DNA from: CAWFGW01 sp963849955
Lineage (GTDB): Bacteria; Bacteroidota; Bacteroidia; Cytophagales; JAAEPT01
Assembly: GCA_963849955.1 (NCBI GenBank)
Contig: CAWKJU010000009.1
Coordinates: forward strand, 372,001 to 436,000
Reading direction: 5' to 3'
Length of the DNA stretch: 64,000 bases
The notes beneath the pieces were generated by a model. It ran no database searches. It was not told where the DNA came from and worked only from the letters and a program-made list of their open reading frames with translations. Position numbers and translations under genes: made by a program. Shown here in pieces: positions 46,024 to 55,619 of this stretch; the first letter of the stretch is position 1, and each line of letters opens with the position of its first letter.

Positions 46024-48162
46024 ATGGAATATACTAAAGTACAAATGGACGGATTTTTTGAAGCCGTAGAATCTTTAAAAAAATATAGAAGAGCAGATTT
46101 AATAGACGTTAAAGGTCGTGATTTATTAAAAGTATTATATACAGATTTGCTTCCTAACGATTATATTTTAAAAAAGTCACTAAAGGAAAACACAACCTTT
46201 TTAATTGGAAGAAAAGGTACTGGTAAATCCACGATTTTTTTAAGACTAGAACAAGAACTAAGAGAAAAAAAAGGCTACCTACCCTGCTATCTAGATGTAA
46301 AAACAATTTATGAATCTTCTCAGGCTAAATTATCAGGAATATCAGAATTAGATAACATCCTTTCGCCTGAATTAATTGAAAAATATCTAATAGAGAGAGC
46401 ATTTATTCAAACTGTATTATCTACAATAGTTGATGAAGTGACCAAAAAATTTGACTCCAATATCGATAAGATTTTAGAGTTAGTTGGTGTAACAAAAATT
46501 GAATCAGTTAAAGAAAAACTATCTGAAATAAAGCACAACATTGAGGATAACCAATATTTGCAAAGCATCGAAATACCAATATTACAAACAATTACGACAT
46601 CAAAGAAAACACATATAGAGGAAAGCAAAGAAAAAAACACAGCAATAAAAGGGTTTGATTTGTCTGCGGGGGTAACTACAACTGGATTCAATGGAGGTAT
46701 AAAATCAGATTCAGGTATTGAAAATAAAAACAACTCAAAAAGTATTATTGAAGATGAAGATGATTTTTCAAGTGTATTTCTGAAAGTATTTCAAATCAAA
46801 GAAATCATCATCGGAATTAAAGAAACTTTATCTATTTTAAAAATCAGACATCTATACATCTTACTTGATGATTTTTCAGAAATAGATGATAAATCAATTA
46901 AAACCTTTGTTGATGTTATTCTTGCACCACTCAATAATTGGTCTGATGAATTCATTAAGTTTAAGGTAGCAGCTTACCCTAACCGGATATATTATGGTAA
47001 AATTGACCCAGGTAAAATTGACACTATCAATCTAGATTTCTACAATCTTTATTCTGAATTTGATAGAGATAAAATGGAGTCAAATGCAATTGTTTTCACA
47101 AAACGAATACTTGAAAAACGTTTTGTAAACTATGTAAAATCAACACCAGAGCCCTTCTTTGACCTGAGTAAAAATAGTCTCGAGGATTACTATGAGATGT
47201 TATTTAACGCATCTATGAATGTCCCTAGGATTTTAGGATATATACTTTCATACTGCTACCAAAGCAAAATCATCTATAACAATAAAATAAACAAGAGCGA
47301 TATTGAATCTGCTACACAGAGGTACTACGAAGAGAAAATTTTATCATTCTTTGAAACGACTACACATTCACTAATTTCTTTGGACGAAAAGGTATCTGCT
47401 TTACAGCTCAAAACTCTTCTAAGTACATTTATAGATAAATCAAAGGAAATTAAACGTAGGATTATAACAAATGACTTAAAAGGCTCAATATATGTTGTTA
47501 AAGAGCCGTACAGTAGTCATTTTCATTTCGACCCTAGATTCGAAGAGTTTTTAAAAACTTTAGAATTGAATTTTTTCATTAGTAAGTACAATGATTTAAG
47601 TGACAAAGACGGCACACCTGTTTCTATTTACTCATTAAATTTTGGATTATGTAAAAAAGAAAATATCTCTTGGGGTAAACCTAAAGGAACGAAATTCAGA
47701 AAGTATTTCATCGAAAGACCTTTCAATTTTAACAAAATAATAAAAGACTTTCTCTCTGACGCCAAAAGAATAGTTTGTTCAAATATTGATTGTCAAAAAC
47801 AATTTGATATTGAAGATTTAAAATTCTTAGAGTTCAATAATAATAAGTGTAATAATTGTCAGTCTCAAGTAATAGTTGAGACCCTAGCAGATGATATTAA
47901 AGAAGTAATTGCAAAAATAGATGATAGTAAAATGCTTCCCGCACCAGAAGTGAAAATATTAAAAGAATTACAGAATTCTGAAGCAAAACTATATGCAAGA
48001 GACATAGCTCAAGAGGTGGATTATTCAGGGCATTTAATCGGTAAAAGAGCTAAAAAATTGGATGAAAATCATGGTTTAGTAGAAAGGGAAAGTTCTGCGG
48101 GAAAACCATATAAATATAAATTATCAAAAAAAGGAGATGAATTTTTCACTGGTTGGAAATGA
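46024..48162 (+). CDS. P-loop ATPase with zinc ribbon and winged-helix tail (cassette 11)
   Basis: 712 residues. Walker A GRKGTGKST at 62-70; Walker B LYILLDDFSEIDD near 278-290, giving a STAND/KAP-like or AAA-type ATPase layout. After ~570 a four-Cys ribbon (CSNIDCQKQF ... CNNCQ) and a C-terminal winged helix (LYARDIAQEVDYSGHLIGKRAKKL). ATPase plus wHTH single-gene cassettes are typical of defence or regulatory modules; the family is not recognised. Confidence 0.7.
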   Translation: MEYTKVQMDGFFEAVESLKKYRRADLIDVKGRDLLKVLYTDLLPNDYILKKSLKENTTFLIGRKGTGKSTIFLRLEQELREKKGYLPCYLDVKTIYESSQAKLSGISELDNILSPELIEKYLIERAFIQTVLSTIVDEVTKKFDSNIDKILELVGVTKIESVKEKLSEIKHNIEDNQYLQSIEIPILQTITTSKKTHIEESKEKNTAIKGFDLSAGVTTTGFNGGIKSDSGIENKNNSKSIIEDEDDFSSVFLKVFQIKEIIIGIKETLSILKIRHLYILLDDFSEIDDKSIKTFVDVILAPLNNWSDEFIKFKVAAYPNRIYYGKIDPGKIDTINLDFYNLYSEFDRDKMESNAIVFTKRILEKRFVNYVKSTPEPFFDLSKNSLEDYYEMLFNASMNVPRILGYILSYCYQSKIIYNNKINKSDIESATQRYYEEKILSFFETTTHSLISLDEKVSALQLKTLLSTFIDKSKEIKRRIITNDLKGSIYVVKEPYSSHFHFDPRFEEFLKTLELNFFISKYNDLSDKDGTPVSIYSLNFGLCKKENISWGKPKGTKFRKYFIERPFNFNKIIKDFLSDAKRIVCSNIDCQKQFDIEDLKFLEFNNNKCNNCQSQVIVETLADDIKEVIAKIDDSKMLPAPEVKILKELQNSEAKLYARDIAQEVDYSGHLIGKRAKKLDENHGLVERESSAGKPYKYKLSKKGDEFFTGWK

Positions 48163-48166
48163 AAAA

Positions 48167-48365
48167 TGCCTATAACACTATATATGAAATAATAGCTGGT
48201 TCAGTGGGTTTTCAAAGTTTTGTGGTTACTTGTGAGGGCGCCAAATCTGCGATTTGGCATTTATGTCGTGAAAAAATTAAATGCCAAATCGCAGATTTGG
48301 CTTTGTGGTAAATTGAAAGTTCAACGCTTTTAATTCAGCTACAATTCATATATTTAACGTTAGCG
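48167..48365 (+). repeat. attC-like site 11 (cassette 11)
   Basis: Left box TGCCTATAAC matches cassette start GTTATAGGCA (45970). Right box GTTAGCG at 48359; spacer 182 bp. Inner GCCAAATCTGCGATTTGGC arms as in sites 6 and 17. Confidence 0.9.
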
Positions 48366-48384
48366 AAAATTAAAATTCACCCAA

Positions 48385-49188
48385 ATGAAATCATTATTTA
48401 CTTTTTTATTATTCACACTTATTTCAAATAATGCTTTTTGTCAATTCAATCAATATGACACTCAACCTTCGGAACTGTATATTAAAAATAACATCTACGC
48501 TAGATTAGAAATGACAGAGGGTCAAAGCGACACAACAATTACAATCTTCAAAAATGGGGAACCTATAATTTGGTTTAATACTGAATTATGGCTTTCTGAT
48601 AAAATTATTGATTATATAGTTTACGACAACTCTTTTAAAATAATTAAAGCAAATAAAACAGACACCCTAATTTCCTTTTTTTCAACTCCTTCTAATAAAA
48701 ACATTAAAAGATATGTAAACTTGGATATTAAAAATGACACCACTGAAATATGGACTTTTAACACTTCAAATAATAGATGGATATACCAACATCGAAATGA
48801 ATCTAAAACGGAATACTTTTTAGATGAATATGGATACCCTAACAAAGTAGTGACTACTATTTACGAAGCTGGATTAAAACTAATCAACAATGGGACATCA
48901 TCAGATGAAAAAATCATATCCGAAATTGACACGACTTATTTAACAACAAAATATTTAAATGGAGGACTAACGCTACTTAAATCTGACAACCCTTTCAGTA
49001 AATATCTTCGAAACAATGAATACCAAGTTGATTCGAATGGATTATGGACATCTTTTAAACGACCTAAAACATCAAGACCTAAAATCACTTATATTTATAT
49101 CCATTCAAACGGCAAGCAAATTGAAGAATTTAAAAATAGATACAAGACACAAATTAGTTCCTTAGAAAACATAAAAACATTTCGCTAA
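48385..49188 (+). CDS. Secreted protein of unknown function (cassette 12)
   Basis: 267 residues with signal peptide MKSLFTFLLFTLISNNAFCQ. The mature part is beta-rich with many Asn/Thr/Tyr and no recognised domain. The TAA stop lies inside the left box of attC-like site 12, so the gene fills the cassette completely. Confidence 0.65.
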   Translation: MKSLFTFLLFTLISNNAFCQFNQYDTQPSELYIKNNIYARLEMTEGQSDTTITIFKNGEPIIWFNTELWLSDKIIDYIVYDNSFKIIKANKTDTLISFFSTPSNKNIKRYVNLDIKNDTTEIWTFNTSNNRWIYQHRNESKTEYFLDEYGYPNKVVTTIYEAGLKLINNGTSSDEKIISEIDTTYLTTKYLNGGLTLLKSDNPFSKYLRNNEYQVDSNGLWTSFKRPKTSRPKITYIYIHSNGKQIEEFKNRYKTQISSLENIKTFR

Positions 49189-49378
49189 CACTCTGTATAA
49201 AATCATGGCTATGCTGTGGGGTGCGAGGCGTTTGTTCTCCGTGGAAAGTCCGTCAAATCGCAGATTTGACTCGCAATACGAGAAGAAATTAGCAAGTCAA
49301 ATCTGCAATTTGACTATGTGGTAAACCGAAACTATATTACAAGAAAAAACGCCACGCTTTATACAGTCAACGTTATAG
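49180..49378 (+). repeat. attC-like site 12 (cassette 12)
   Basis: Left box TTTCGCTAAC matches cassette start GTTAGCGAAA (48359) perfectly. Right box at 49372; spacer 182 bp. Inner arms GTCAAATCGCAGATTTGAC and a near-complement. Confidence 0.9.
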
Positions 49379-49396
49379 GCAAATAAGACAAATCAT

Positions 49397-50080
49397 ATGA
49401 AAAAAATTACTTTTCTATTCTTAATCTTTTGTTCATTGAGTGCAATTGGGCAAACAAAACTTAAAATCGAAATCAACAATCCTGAACCGAGAGTTGGACA
49501 AAGCTTTACTTTCTCAATTAAACTTGACTTTTTGGGTGATTACTTCAATAAAGAATTAGCAAATAATATTGACTTAACTCATTCAGCTAAGATTTCTAGT
49601 ATGCAATCAAATAATTTTGAAAGAGAAATTATATTCGAAGAAGCTGGAAAACATAAAATTGGACCATTCAATTTTGAATTTAATGGTGTAAAATATACAA
49701 CTGAAACTATTGAAATAAATATTCTTCCAGAATTACCGTTGGAAAATGGACTTTGGGTAAGAGTAACAGAACTTAATGGCCAACAATACCTGATTATTGA
49801 ACAGTTAATAAATAACGAATCTGACAAAACAGAAGAAAAGGAATTCGCTGATATAAATGAGAATCTACGAAAAAAATTAAAATTATATTATTCTAGTTCT
49901 GAGACTAAAACATTGAGACCTAAAAATGCTGGGTATTCTGATGTTGGTTTTTCATATTCAATTAAAAAATATGAAAATAAATATGATAAAAATCTAGGTG
50001 AAGAATACTTATTATTGAAAACAGACTTCAATAATTTACCTAAAAACTTCAGTCTCGGAAAAATAAAAATAAAAAGTTAA
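49397..50080 (+). CDS. Secreted BatD/oxygen-tolerance-like protein (cassette 13, first gene)
   Basis: 227 residues. Signal peptide MKKITFLFLIFCSLSAIGQT, then KLKIEINNPEPRVGQSFTFSIKLDF and KHKIGPFNFEFNGVKYTTE, which resemble the N-terminal Ig-like part of BatD proteins. It is much shorter than full BatD and lacks its TM end, so the match is only partial. Role unknown. Confidence 0.6.
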   Translation: MKKITFLFLIFCSLSAIGQTKLKIEINNPEPRVGQSFTFSIKLDFLGDYFNKELANNIDLTHSAKISSMQSNNFEREIIFEEAGKHKIGPFNFEFNGVKYTTETIEINILPELPLENGLWVRVTELNGQQYLIIEQLINNESDKTEEKEFADINENLRKKLKLYYSSSETKTLRPKNAGYSDVGFSYSIKKYENKYDKNLGEEYLLLKTDFNNLPKNFSLGKIKIKS

Positions 50081-50085
50081 CTAAT

Positions 50086-50244
50086 TAACTACAACTTATG
50101 GTCTATGATGCTAAAAAGTGGTAGCAAATTCACCAATCTTTGTACTGCGCTATTGCGAATAAAAAAAGTGAAAAATGAAATTTAGATTTTTCGTCTAGTA
50201 AATGCTAAAAAACTTTTTAGCACTCGGCTAAGGGATCTTAGTTA
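50086..50244 (+). repeat. Decayed internal attC-like site within cassette 13
   Basis: Left box TAACTACAAC (identical to that of cassette 2) and the pair GATGCTAAAAAG / CTTTTTAGCACTC are retained, but the right box reads ATCTTAGTTA and has lost the GTT triplet. The 159-bp length fits neither site class, so it is probably inactive. Confidence 0.55.
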
Positions 50245-50304
50245 AGAATTATTCACAATAAAGGATAAAAACAAATTCCAAAAGGAAGTGAAATATAAAA
50301 ACAC

Positions 50305-51927
50305 ATGAAAATTCAAAAAATAACCGTACTAATTATACTTATTGTTACAACAAGTCCTCTATTAGCACAAGATTCTCTGCCAATTCAATACATTGATTTA
50401 GACCATGATAATAACATTCCGTTTTCTAGAGAAGGAGTGGAATTAAATACTTGTATTTTTGAAGGTATCAACTCACATGAATTAAAACCAATTAAATTTG
50501 ATTCAGACAACACTCAACACATTGATTCTCTTAGTTATAGAGGATGGGAGGAATCTATAAGTACAGATATTACGAATTTAGAACAAAATAACATTGGGGG
50601 TAATCATTATTATAGTATAAATAATAACAACACAATAAGTACTTTCCGTCCTACAGACCTCTATTCAATAGTGATAGATACTAGGAAATCTAGCAATGGT
50701 ATAAACACAAAATATATTCATTTTTATTTGCCTGGCCGTCATCCTGAAAATATCACCGGGATTAATATTTATACTTTTTCATTGGACTGGCACCAAGTAA
50801 TTTCATACCTAAAATCTAATCAAAACACCTATTTGTTTTACGAAAATACTTATGCTTCTTGGTGGAAAGGGAACATCATTTTATCAGATCCTCATCAAAA
50901 CTGCCCCATTACATTAGACTTAGTGTCTCTTAATAAGAAAGGATTGACTCTAAAGAACTATTCCACAGGAAAATCAGAGAATCTTGATTCAATACTAAAA
51001 CAGACCAAAGAAGATTGTCTTAGTGTTTTAGTTTATCGTAAAAACAATCAGCTTAAAAAAATAGCTTTTGATTTTGACATATATAATTATCAAAAACCTG
51101 TCTCAGATCATATTATTTTATCTACCAATTGGAATAATCTAAAAAAAATAATGGAACAAGAGAGCCTAAACAAACCAATGATAAAACCTATGCACAGGGC
51201 TCTTCTTGACAATGATTTTTATGCTGATTCTACAAAATCAATTTCAAAAAAATTTGCGCAAAAAAAAGAGGTAGATCAGAGCGAACAAAATAATCACTTA
51301 TATAGTTTTTCAGAAACAGGTACTATTTATTTTAACGTGAAGGATATTCAGAAGAACAATAAGTCTTTAACAACGTTACTTTCATTTATTAATGAACAAA
51401 TATTAACGGAAAAACTACCCGTTTATTCAACTGAAAAAACGAAAGAAGAAGTCCCTGTGGATGAATTAAAAAGAATAGCTTATTTAAATAAATGGGGTAT
51501 TAAAGAAGATGAGATATCGGAATCGATTGTTGCAGATGATGGTTGGGGCAATAGTTGGGAGCAAGAGAAGCCTTTGGAGGTAAAGCATTGGGAAAAAGAG
51601 AGCTATTGGAAAGGTAATAATTATAATTTATTTCGATTAGACACCCTACCAATGCCGTTAGTAGAAATCGATAACAAGATAGTTTTTAATGATCAAGGAG
51701 AAATAAAATCTATCCTACTGACAAACTTAACTATTAGATTACCATTCAGCCATCCTAACAACACAACGCCCTTTGATCTTGCTTTATTTACCATAAAATG
51801 GGAGGATATATCAATATTAATGAGAGAAAGTAATGATAAGAAAATCAAACACTTATACAAAGATTTAGTTAATAGCAATTTTACAAAAGAACTACATTTA
51901 ACAACTACCCCTCTTGTTTATGAATAA
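50305..51927 (+). CDS. Secreted protein of unknown function, 540 aa (cassette 13, second gene)
   Basis: 540 residues with signal peptide ending SPLLAQD. Two similar segments recur: YTFSLDWHQVISYLKSN near 150 and LFTIKWEDISILMRES near 500, each a beta strand plus helix with a conserved Trp, suggesting internal duplication. No recognised domain. It follows a decayed recombination site and appears to travel with the preceding gene. Confidence 0.6.
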   Translation: MKIQKITVLIILIVTTSPLLAQDSLPIQYIDLDHDNNIPFSREGVELNTCIFEGINSHELKPIKFDSDNTQHIDSLSYRGWEESISTDITNLEQNNIGGNHYYSINNNNTISTFRPTDLYSIVIDTRKSSNGINTKYIHFYLPGRHPENITGINIYTFSLDWHQVISYLKSNQNTYLFYENTYASWWKGNIILSDPHQNCPITLDLVSLNKKGLTLKNYSTGKSENLDSILKQTKEDCLSVLVYRKNNQLKKIAFDFDIYNYQKPVSDHIILSTNWNNLKKIMEQESLNKPMIKPMHRALLDNDFYADSTKSISKKFAQKKEVDQSEQNNHLYSFSETGTIYFNVKDIQKNNKSLTTLLSFINEQILTEKLPVYSTEKTKEEVPVDELKRIAYLNKWGIKEDEISESIVADDGWGNSWEQEKPLEVKHWEKESYWKGNNYNLFRLDTLPMPLVEIDNKIVFNDQGEIKSILLTNLTIRLPFSHPNNTTPFDLALFTIKWEDISILMRESNDKKIKHLYKDLVNSNFTKELHLTTTPLVYE

Positions 51928-51964
51928 TATTAATATTGTACTAATAAACTGTATATATAAAAAA

Positions 51965-52164
51965 GCCTATAACACTATGTAAAAAACCATAGCTGGGATA
52001 GTGGTAAAAATGTAGCTGCTTCTCTCCTAGTTAAGTACGCCAATCCTTTGGATTGACTCGCAAGCAGGAAGAAATTTGCAAGCCAATCCAAAGGATTGGC
52101 TTAGTGGTCGAAAGACACTATATTGTTTCAAAAACCGCTACAGTTTTTACATTTAACGTTGGGG
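51965..52164 (+). repeat. attC-like site 13 (cassette 13)
   Basis: Left box GCCTATAAC matches GTTATAGGC at 49372, the start of the two-gene unit. Right box GTTGGGG at 52158; spacer 184 bp. Inner arms GCCAATCCTTTGGATTG/CCAATCCAAAGGATTGG. Confidence 0.85.
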
Positions 52165-52172
52165 GGAATATC

Positions 52173-52877
52173 ATGAAAAAACTATTTTTTACACTATCAC
52201 TAATAACAGTTATGGCTGTTACCAATTTTTTATCTTATCAAAAAGGACATGAGAATTCAGTCAATACAGAAAATATTTATTGTGATGAAATAATATGCTC
52301 AAATATGTACTGGGGAGATTTCAAAAAAAATGACCCTATAAATAGAATTTCACCATGCTCAGATCCAAATGTTATAGAGTATTTAAATTCGCAAAATAAA
52401 GGAAAAGACATCAAAGAAAAGCTTTCATTTAGTGATCAAGAACAAGCGTTAATTGACCAATTACTGATTTCAATTGATAAATGGCCCAATAATGTATCTG
52501 AATACTTTTGGAATCATGTAGCTCACATTTACATTGTAGATGGACTATATTCTAGCGGAATGGCAGACTGTATGGATATGAACGAAACATTTATCATCTT
52601 TCTTAACAAGAACATTTTAACTAAATCGCCAAACAAATGGATAACAGAAGCCGAAGAATCTTCTTTCAAATACCAGAATGAAATTGAAACTCTTAAGATA
52701 AAAATTGAAGATTCAGATTCACCACATTTAACCGCTGAAACCATTATAATTCATGAACTAGGTCATATTATCTCATTAAACAAAAAACTAATCCCAGACT
52801 GGAGAACTCCATTAAATGTAAACCACGAATATTGTTCCGCAGAGGGTACGTTAAACCTTCCTCCTTTACACTTTTAA
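52173..52877 (+). CDS. HExxH metallopeptidase-like protein, C-terminus replaced by IS end (cassette 14)
   Basis: Starts at ATG 52173 with a signal peptide (MKKLFFTLSLITVMAVTNFLSYQKG); an in-frame ATG upstream is inside the attC-like site and is rejected. The zinc motif HELGHIISL near residue 195 marks a metallopeptidase-like fold. The last ~9 codons (LNLPPLHF) derive from the left end of the insertion sequence at 52850, so the natural C-terminus is lost. Probably inactive or altered. Confidence 0.65.
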   Translation: MKKLFFTLSLITVMAVTNFLSYQKGHENSVNTENIYCDEIICSNMYWGDFKKNDPINRISPCSDPNVIEYLNSQNKGKDIKEKLSFSDQEQALIDQLLISIDKWPNNVSEYFWNHVAHIYIVDGLYSSGMADCMDMNETFIIFLNKNILTKSPNKWITEAEESSFKYQNEIETLKIKIEDSDSPHLTAETIIIHELGHIISLNKKLIPDWRTPLNVNHEYCSAEGTLNLPPLHF

Positions 52878-54151
52878 AGCTTCCTTGTTTACACTTTCCG
52901 ATATTAACATTTTCATCAAAATGGGAATATCATGGCTTGGAAAGTAAAAACAAAAATGGAACAGAAAGTAGAATTTATTTGCGAATGGAGAACTCAGAAG
53001 TACTCCATATCCGAACTATGTAGGGCTTTTAATATTTCTAGGCCTACCGCCTACAAACTCATTCATCGTTATCAAAGTTACGGTATCGAAGGGCTCTTGG
53101 ATCGAAGTCCATCACACCAAAATCATCCCTTCAAAACTTGCGATGAAATCATCAATAAAATCATTGATCTGAAAGAAAAACACAAGCTATGGGGAGCTAA
53201 AAAAATCCACCGTTTGTTGTTTAACTCTTTTGATAATGAACTTATCCCAAGTGTGGTTACCGTTCATAAAACCCTCCAAAAACACGGCTACGTTAAAGCT
53301 CAAAAACGGCTCAAACGAATCAAACCTTTGTTCCCTATTTTCGACCCTAAACAATGCAATGAAGTTTGGTCGGCTGACTACAAAGGAAAGTTCTTAATGG
53401 GTAATAAAATTTACTGTCACCCCCTTACCATTGCTGACTCCAAAAGTAGATTCCTCTTCACGGCTAAGGGCCACTATGCAGAGACCTTTAAAGCCGTTAA
53501 AACAGAGTTTATCAACGTTTTTCGTAAATATGGCATTCCCCAACAAATACATACCGACAATGGTAGTCCATTTGGTTCGGTGCGTGCTGTTCAACGCTAT
53601 ACCCAACTCTCCTACTGGTTTATTGACCTCGGTATTTTACCTGTCTTTTCTGATCCAGCTCACCCCGAACAAAACGGACGTCACGAACGCATGCATCGCG
53701 ATTTAAAAGCCGCTTGCGTCAAACCTGCCGCTCATGATTTAAAGGCGCAACAAAGACGATTAAACAGCTTTGTAAAAGAATATAATCATATTAGACCTCA
53801 CGAAGCTTTAGCGATGGAAACACCTGCTTCTGTACATAGTTTCTCTACTAGACCTTATCCTGAATCGATACCAAATTATGACTATGATGCTAACCTAAAA
53901 GTTATCAAAGTAACGCAAAACGGTGCCATCAGATGGAGATCTAATTACTGGGTGTATTTAACAGCTGCTCTTAGAGGTAAATACGTTGGTGTAGAAGATG
54001 TTGGAAACGGAATCTGGAGAGTCTTTTATCGTAAAGTATTTTTAGGTTTCTTTGATGAAAAGAACATTAGAGATAAACAAGTATCAATTAGATTAAGTCA
54101 AAATCTAGTGTAAACAGACAAGCTTTAACTTTGTAAACAGGGAAGCTTAAC
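52850..54151 (+). mobile_element. IS481-type insertion sequence
   Basis: About 1.30 kb with imperfect terminal inverted repeats of ~45 bp (52850-52894 and 54108-54151), sharing GTTAA..CTTCC, TTAAAGCTT and TGTTTACAC. It encodes one DDE transposase. No target duplication is evident, and the two flanks come from different cassettes, which indicates an IS-mediated deletion. Confidence 0.85.
52932..54113 (+). CDS. IS481-family transposase
   Basis: 393 residues. N-terminal helix-turn-helix region (ISELCRAFNISRPTAYKLIHRY) followed by a homeodomain-like segment and an rve-type DDE core: D149 (WSADYKG), D209 (IHTDNGSPFG) and E252 (NGRHERMH). The C-terminal beta region (GAIRWRSNYWVYL) is typical of the family. 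Frame appears intact, so the element may be active. Confidence 0.93.
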   Translation: MAWKVKTKMEQKVEFICEWRTQKYSISELCRAFNISRPTAYKLIHRYQSYGIEGLLDRSPSHQNHPFKTCDEIINKIIDLKEKHKLWGAKKIHRLLFNSFDNELIPSVVTVHKTLQKHGYVKAQKRLKRIKPLFPIFDPKQCNEVWSADYKGKFLMGNKIYCHPLTIADSKSRFLFTAKGHYAETFKAVKTEFINVFRKYGIPQQIHTDNGSPFGSVRAVQRYTQLSYWFIDLGILPVFSDPAHPEQNGRHERMHRDLKAACVKPAAHDLKAQQRRLNSFVKEYNHIRPHEALAMETPASVHSFSTRPYPESIPNYDYDANLKVIKVTQNGAIRWRSNYWVYLTAALRGKYVGVEDVGNGIWRVFYRKVFLGFFDEKNIRDKQVSIRLSQNLV

Positions 54152-54167
54152 GAACACAACTGCTTAA

Positions 54168-54394
54168 ATGAAAATTAATTATAACAACAAAAGGTTTCGT
54201 CTAGTTAGCAATACGGAAAACGGAGAAATCTCTTCAGACACAATCTTCAACTACCGACAACAAAATAACATATTAACTGCTGACTATTCCGGGGGAAAGA
54301 TTGCAATTGGTCATTTAATAGGATTAGTTGACAATCATGGGAATGGACAAGTGGGGGCCTTAGCAAGGGTGAATCTATAATTGAAGAGATATAA
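54168..54394 (+). pseudogene. Internally deleted N-acetylglutamate-synthase-like small gene
   Basis: The first ~60 codons match a small Bacteroidota family annotated as n-acetylglutamate synthase (NNKRFRLVSNTENGE, SGGKIAIGHLIGLVDNHGN). The original frame then breaks; the natural C-terminal residues GESIIEEI are read in another frame ending at 54394. So the middle is deleted with a frameshift. The shifted frame stops at 54380. Confidence 0.6.
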
Positions 54395-54395
54395 G

Positions 54396-54866
54396 ATGAA
54401 TGATCAGATTAACCATTTAATAGCTGAATATGCAAAAGCACCTCAAAAGCTCAGAGAATTAATTGCTGGATTGACGTCTAAAGAACTTTCTTTCAAGCCC
54501 GCAGAAAGAGAATGGAGTGTCAAAGAAATCGTGATTCACTTAGCTGACAGTGAAACAAATGCTTTCTTAAGATATAGAACCATTATTTCAGAACCGAACA
54601 GAGAAGCCTTTGTAGTTGATGAATGGAAATGGTCTCAAGAATTGAAATATCAAGAGCAAGAGATTGATGAATATTTAAATCTGTTTGAGTCCTTACGATT
54701 GATTACATCAAATCAGTTGAAAATAGTCAACAAACAAGACTGGAATAAGAATGTTATACACAGATCAATAGGAGAAATTTCCTTAATTCGATGGCTTGAA
54801 ATTTATGTTGGACATTTTGATCAACACATTAAGCAAATAGAAAAAAACATAGAAAAATCACGCTAA
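54396..54866 (+). CDS. DinB-family protein (cassette 14, distal part)
   Basis: 156 residues from ATG 54396 (a TTG five codons upstream belongs to the pseudogene tail). Four-helix-bundle DinB_2 pattern: LRELIAGLTSKELSFKPAEREWSVKEIVIHLADSE carries the first metal His, and LIRWLEIYVGHFDQHIKQIE the others. DinB-like proteins are metal-dependent thiol transferases or hydrolases of uncertain substrate. Its TAA lies within the attC left box. Confidence 0.85.
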   Translation: MNDQINHLIAEYAKAPQKLRELIAGLTSKELSFKPAEREWSVKEIVIHLADSETNAFLRYRTIISEPNREAFVVDEWKWSQELKYQEQEIDEYLNLFESLRLITSNQLKIVNKQDWNKNVIHRSIGEISLIRWLEIYVGHFDQHIKQIEKNIEKSR

Positions 54867-55056
54867 CACTCTGTATATTTCATGGCTGATTAGTGGTTTT
54901 CGAGACTTTGGTTCTTCGTGGAAATCCCGTCAACCTGCAAGATTGACTAGCTTCGGAGGATGAATTTACCGAGTCAATCTTGCAGATTGACTCCGTGGTA
55001 AACCGAAATTTCACTGCCTTTAATTCAGCCACGAAAACATACAGTAAACGTTAGGC
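54858..55056 (+). repeat. attC-like site 14
   Basis: Left box TCACGCTAAC; right box GTTAGGC at 55050; spacer 182 bp. The left box does not match the start of the fused unit (GTTGGGGGG at 52158), confirming that a cassette boundary was deleted. Confidence 0.9.
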
Positions 55057-55068
55057 ACAAAGATTTTC

Positions 55069-55611
55069 ATGTCGTTAAGATTTACTTTAATATTCACACT
55101 TTTTTATTCCCTAAGCTATGCTCAGTGTGAGTATATGGAAAAAGAATTATACCCCATCAAGGAAAACTTTAAAAGGATCAATAAGATCACAAAGTGGTCA
55201 AGTATTGTAAAAAAAGAACTTTGGGAAACAACAGAAGGTGGTGAAGTGAATTATTATTACCAGAATGATACAATACTAAAATTTGTATCGAGACAATTTG
55301 GAGAAACCAGACAATCAATCCATGAATTTTATATTTTAAACGGTAAACTATCATTCTCATTTTATAAAGAAATCATCTATAATAGACCAATTACATGGGA
55401 TTCAACTGCAATGTTAGAAAACCTGGATAATCAAGTACATGATTTTAAAAAGTCTGAAATAATTGAAGAACGTAGTTACTTCAAAGATGAAGAACTAATT
55501 AGACAAGTTAATAACCAAGACTGTGGATCTCCTTTCTCAGAAGAATATCTATCTAAAGAATCGAATAGACTGCTATCTCTTTTTACCCATCTTCTAAACT
55601 TGATTAATTAA
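55069..55611 (+). CDS. Secreted protein of unknown function (cassette 15)
   Basis: 180 residues with signal peptide MSLRFTLIFTLFYSLSYAQ. The mature part is beta-rich with Trp and Tyr (KWSSIVKKELWETTEGGEVNYYYQ) and an isolated Cys near the C-terminus. No family recognised. A small membrane protein gene follows after 8 bp. Confidence 0.65.
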   Translation: MSLRFTLIFTLFYSLSYAQCEYMEKELYPIKENFKRINKITKWSSIVKKELWETTEGGEVNYYYQNDTILKFVSRQFGETRQSIHEFYILNGKLSFSFYKEIIYNRPITWDSTAMLENLDNQVHDFKKSEIIEERSYFKDEELIRQVNNQDCGSPFSEEYLSKESNRLLSLFTHLLNLIN

Positions 55612-55619
55612 GAAATAAC

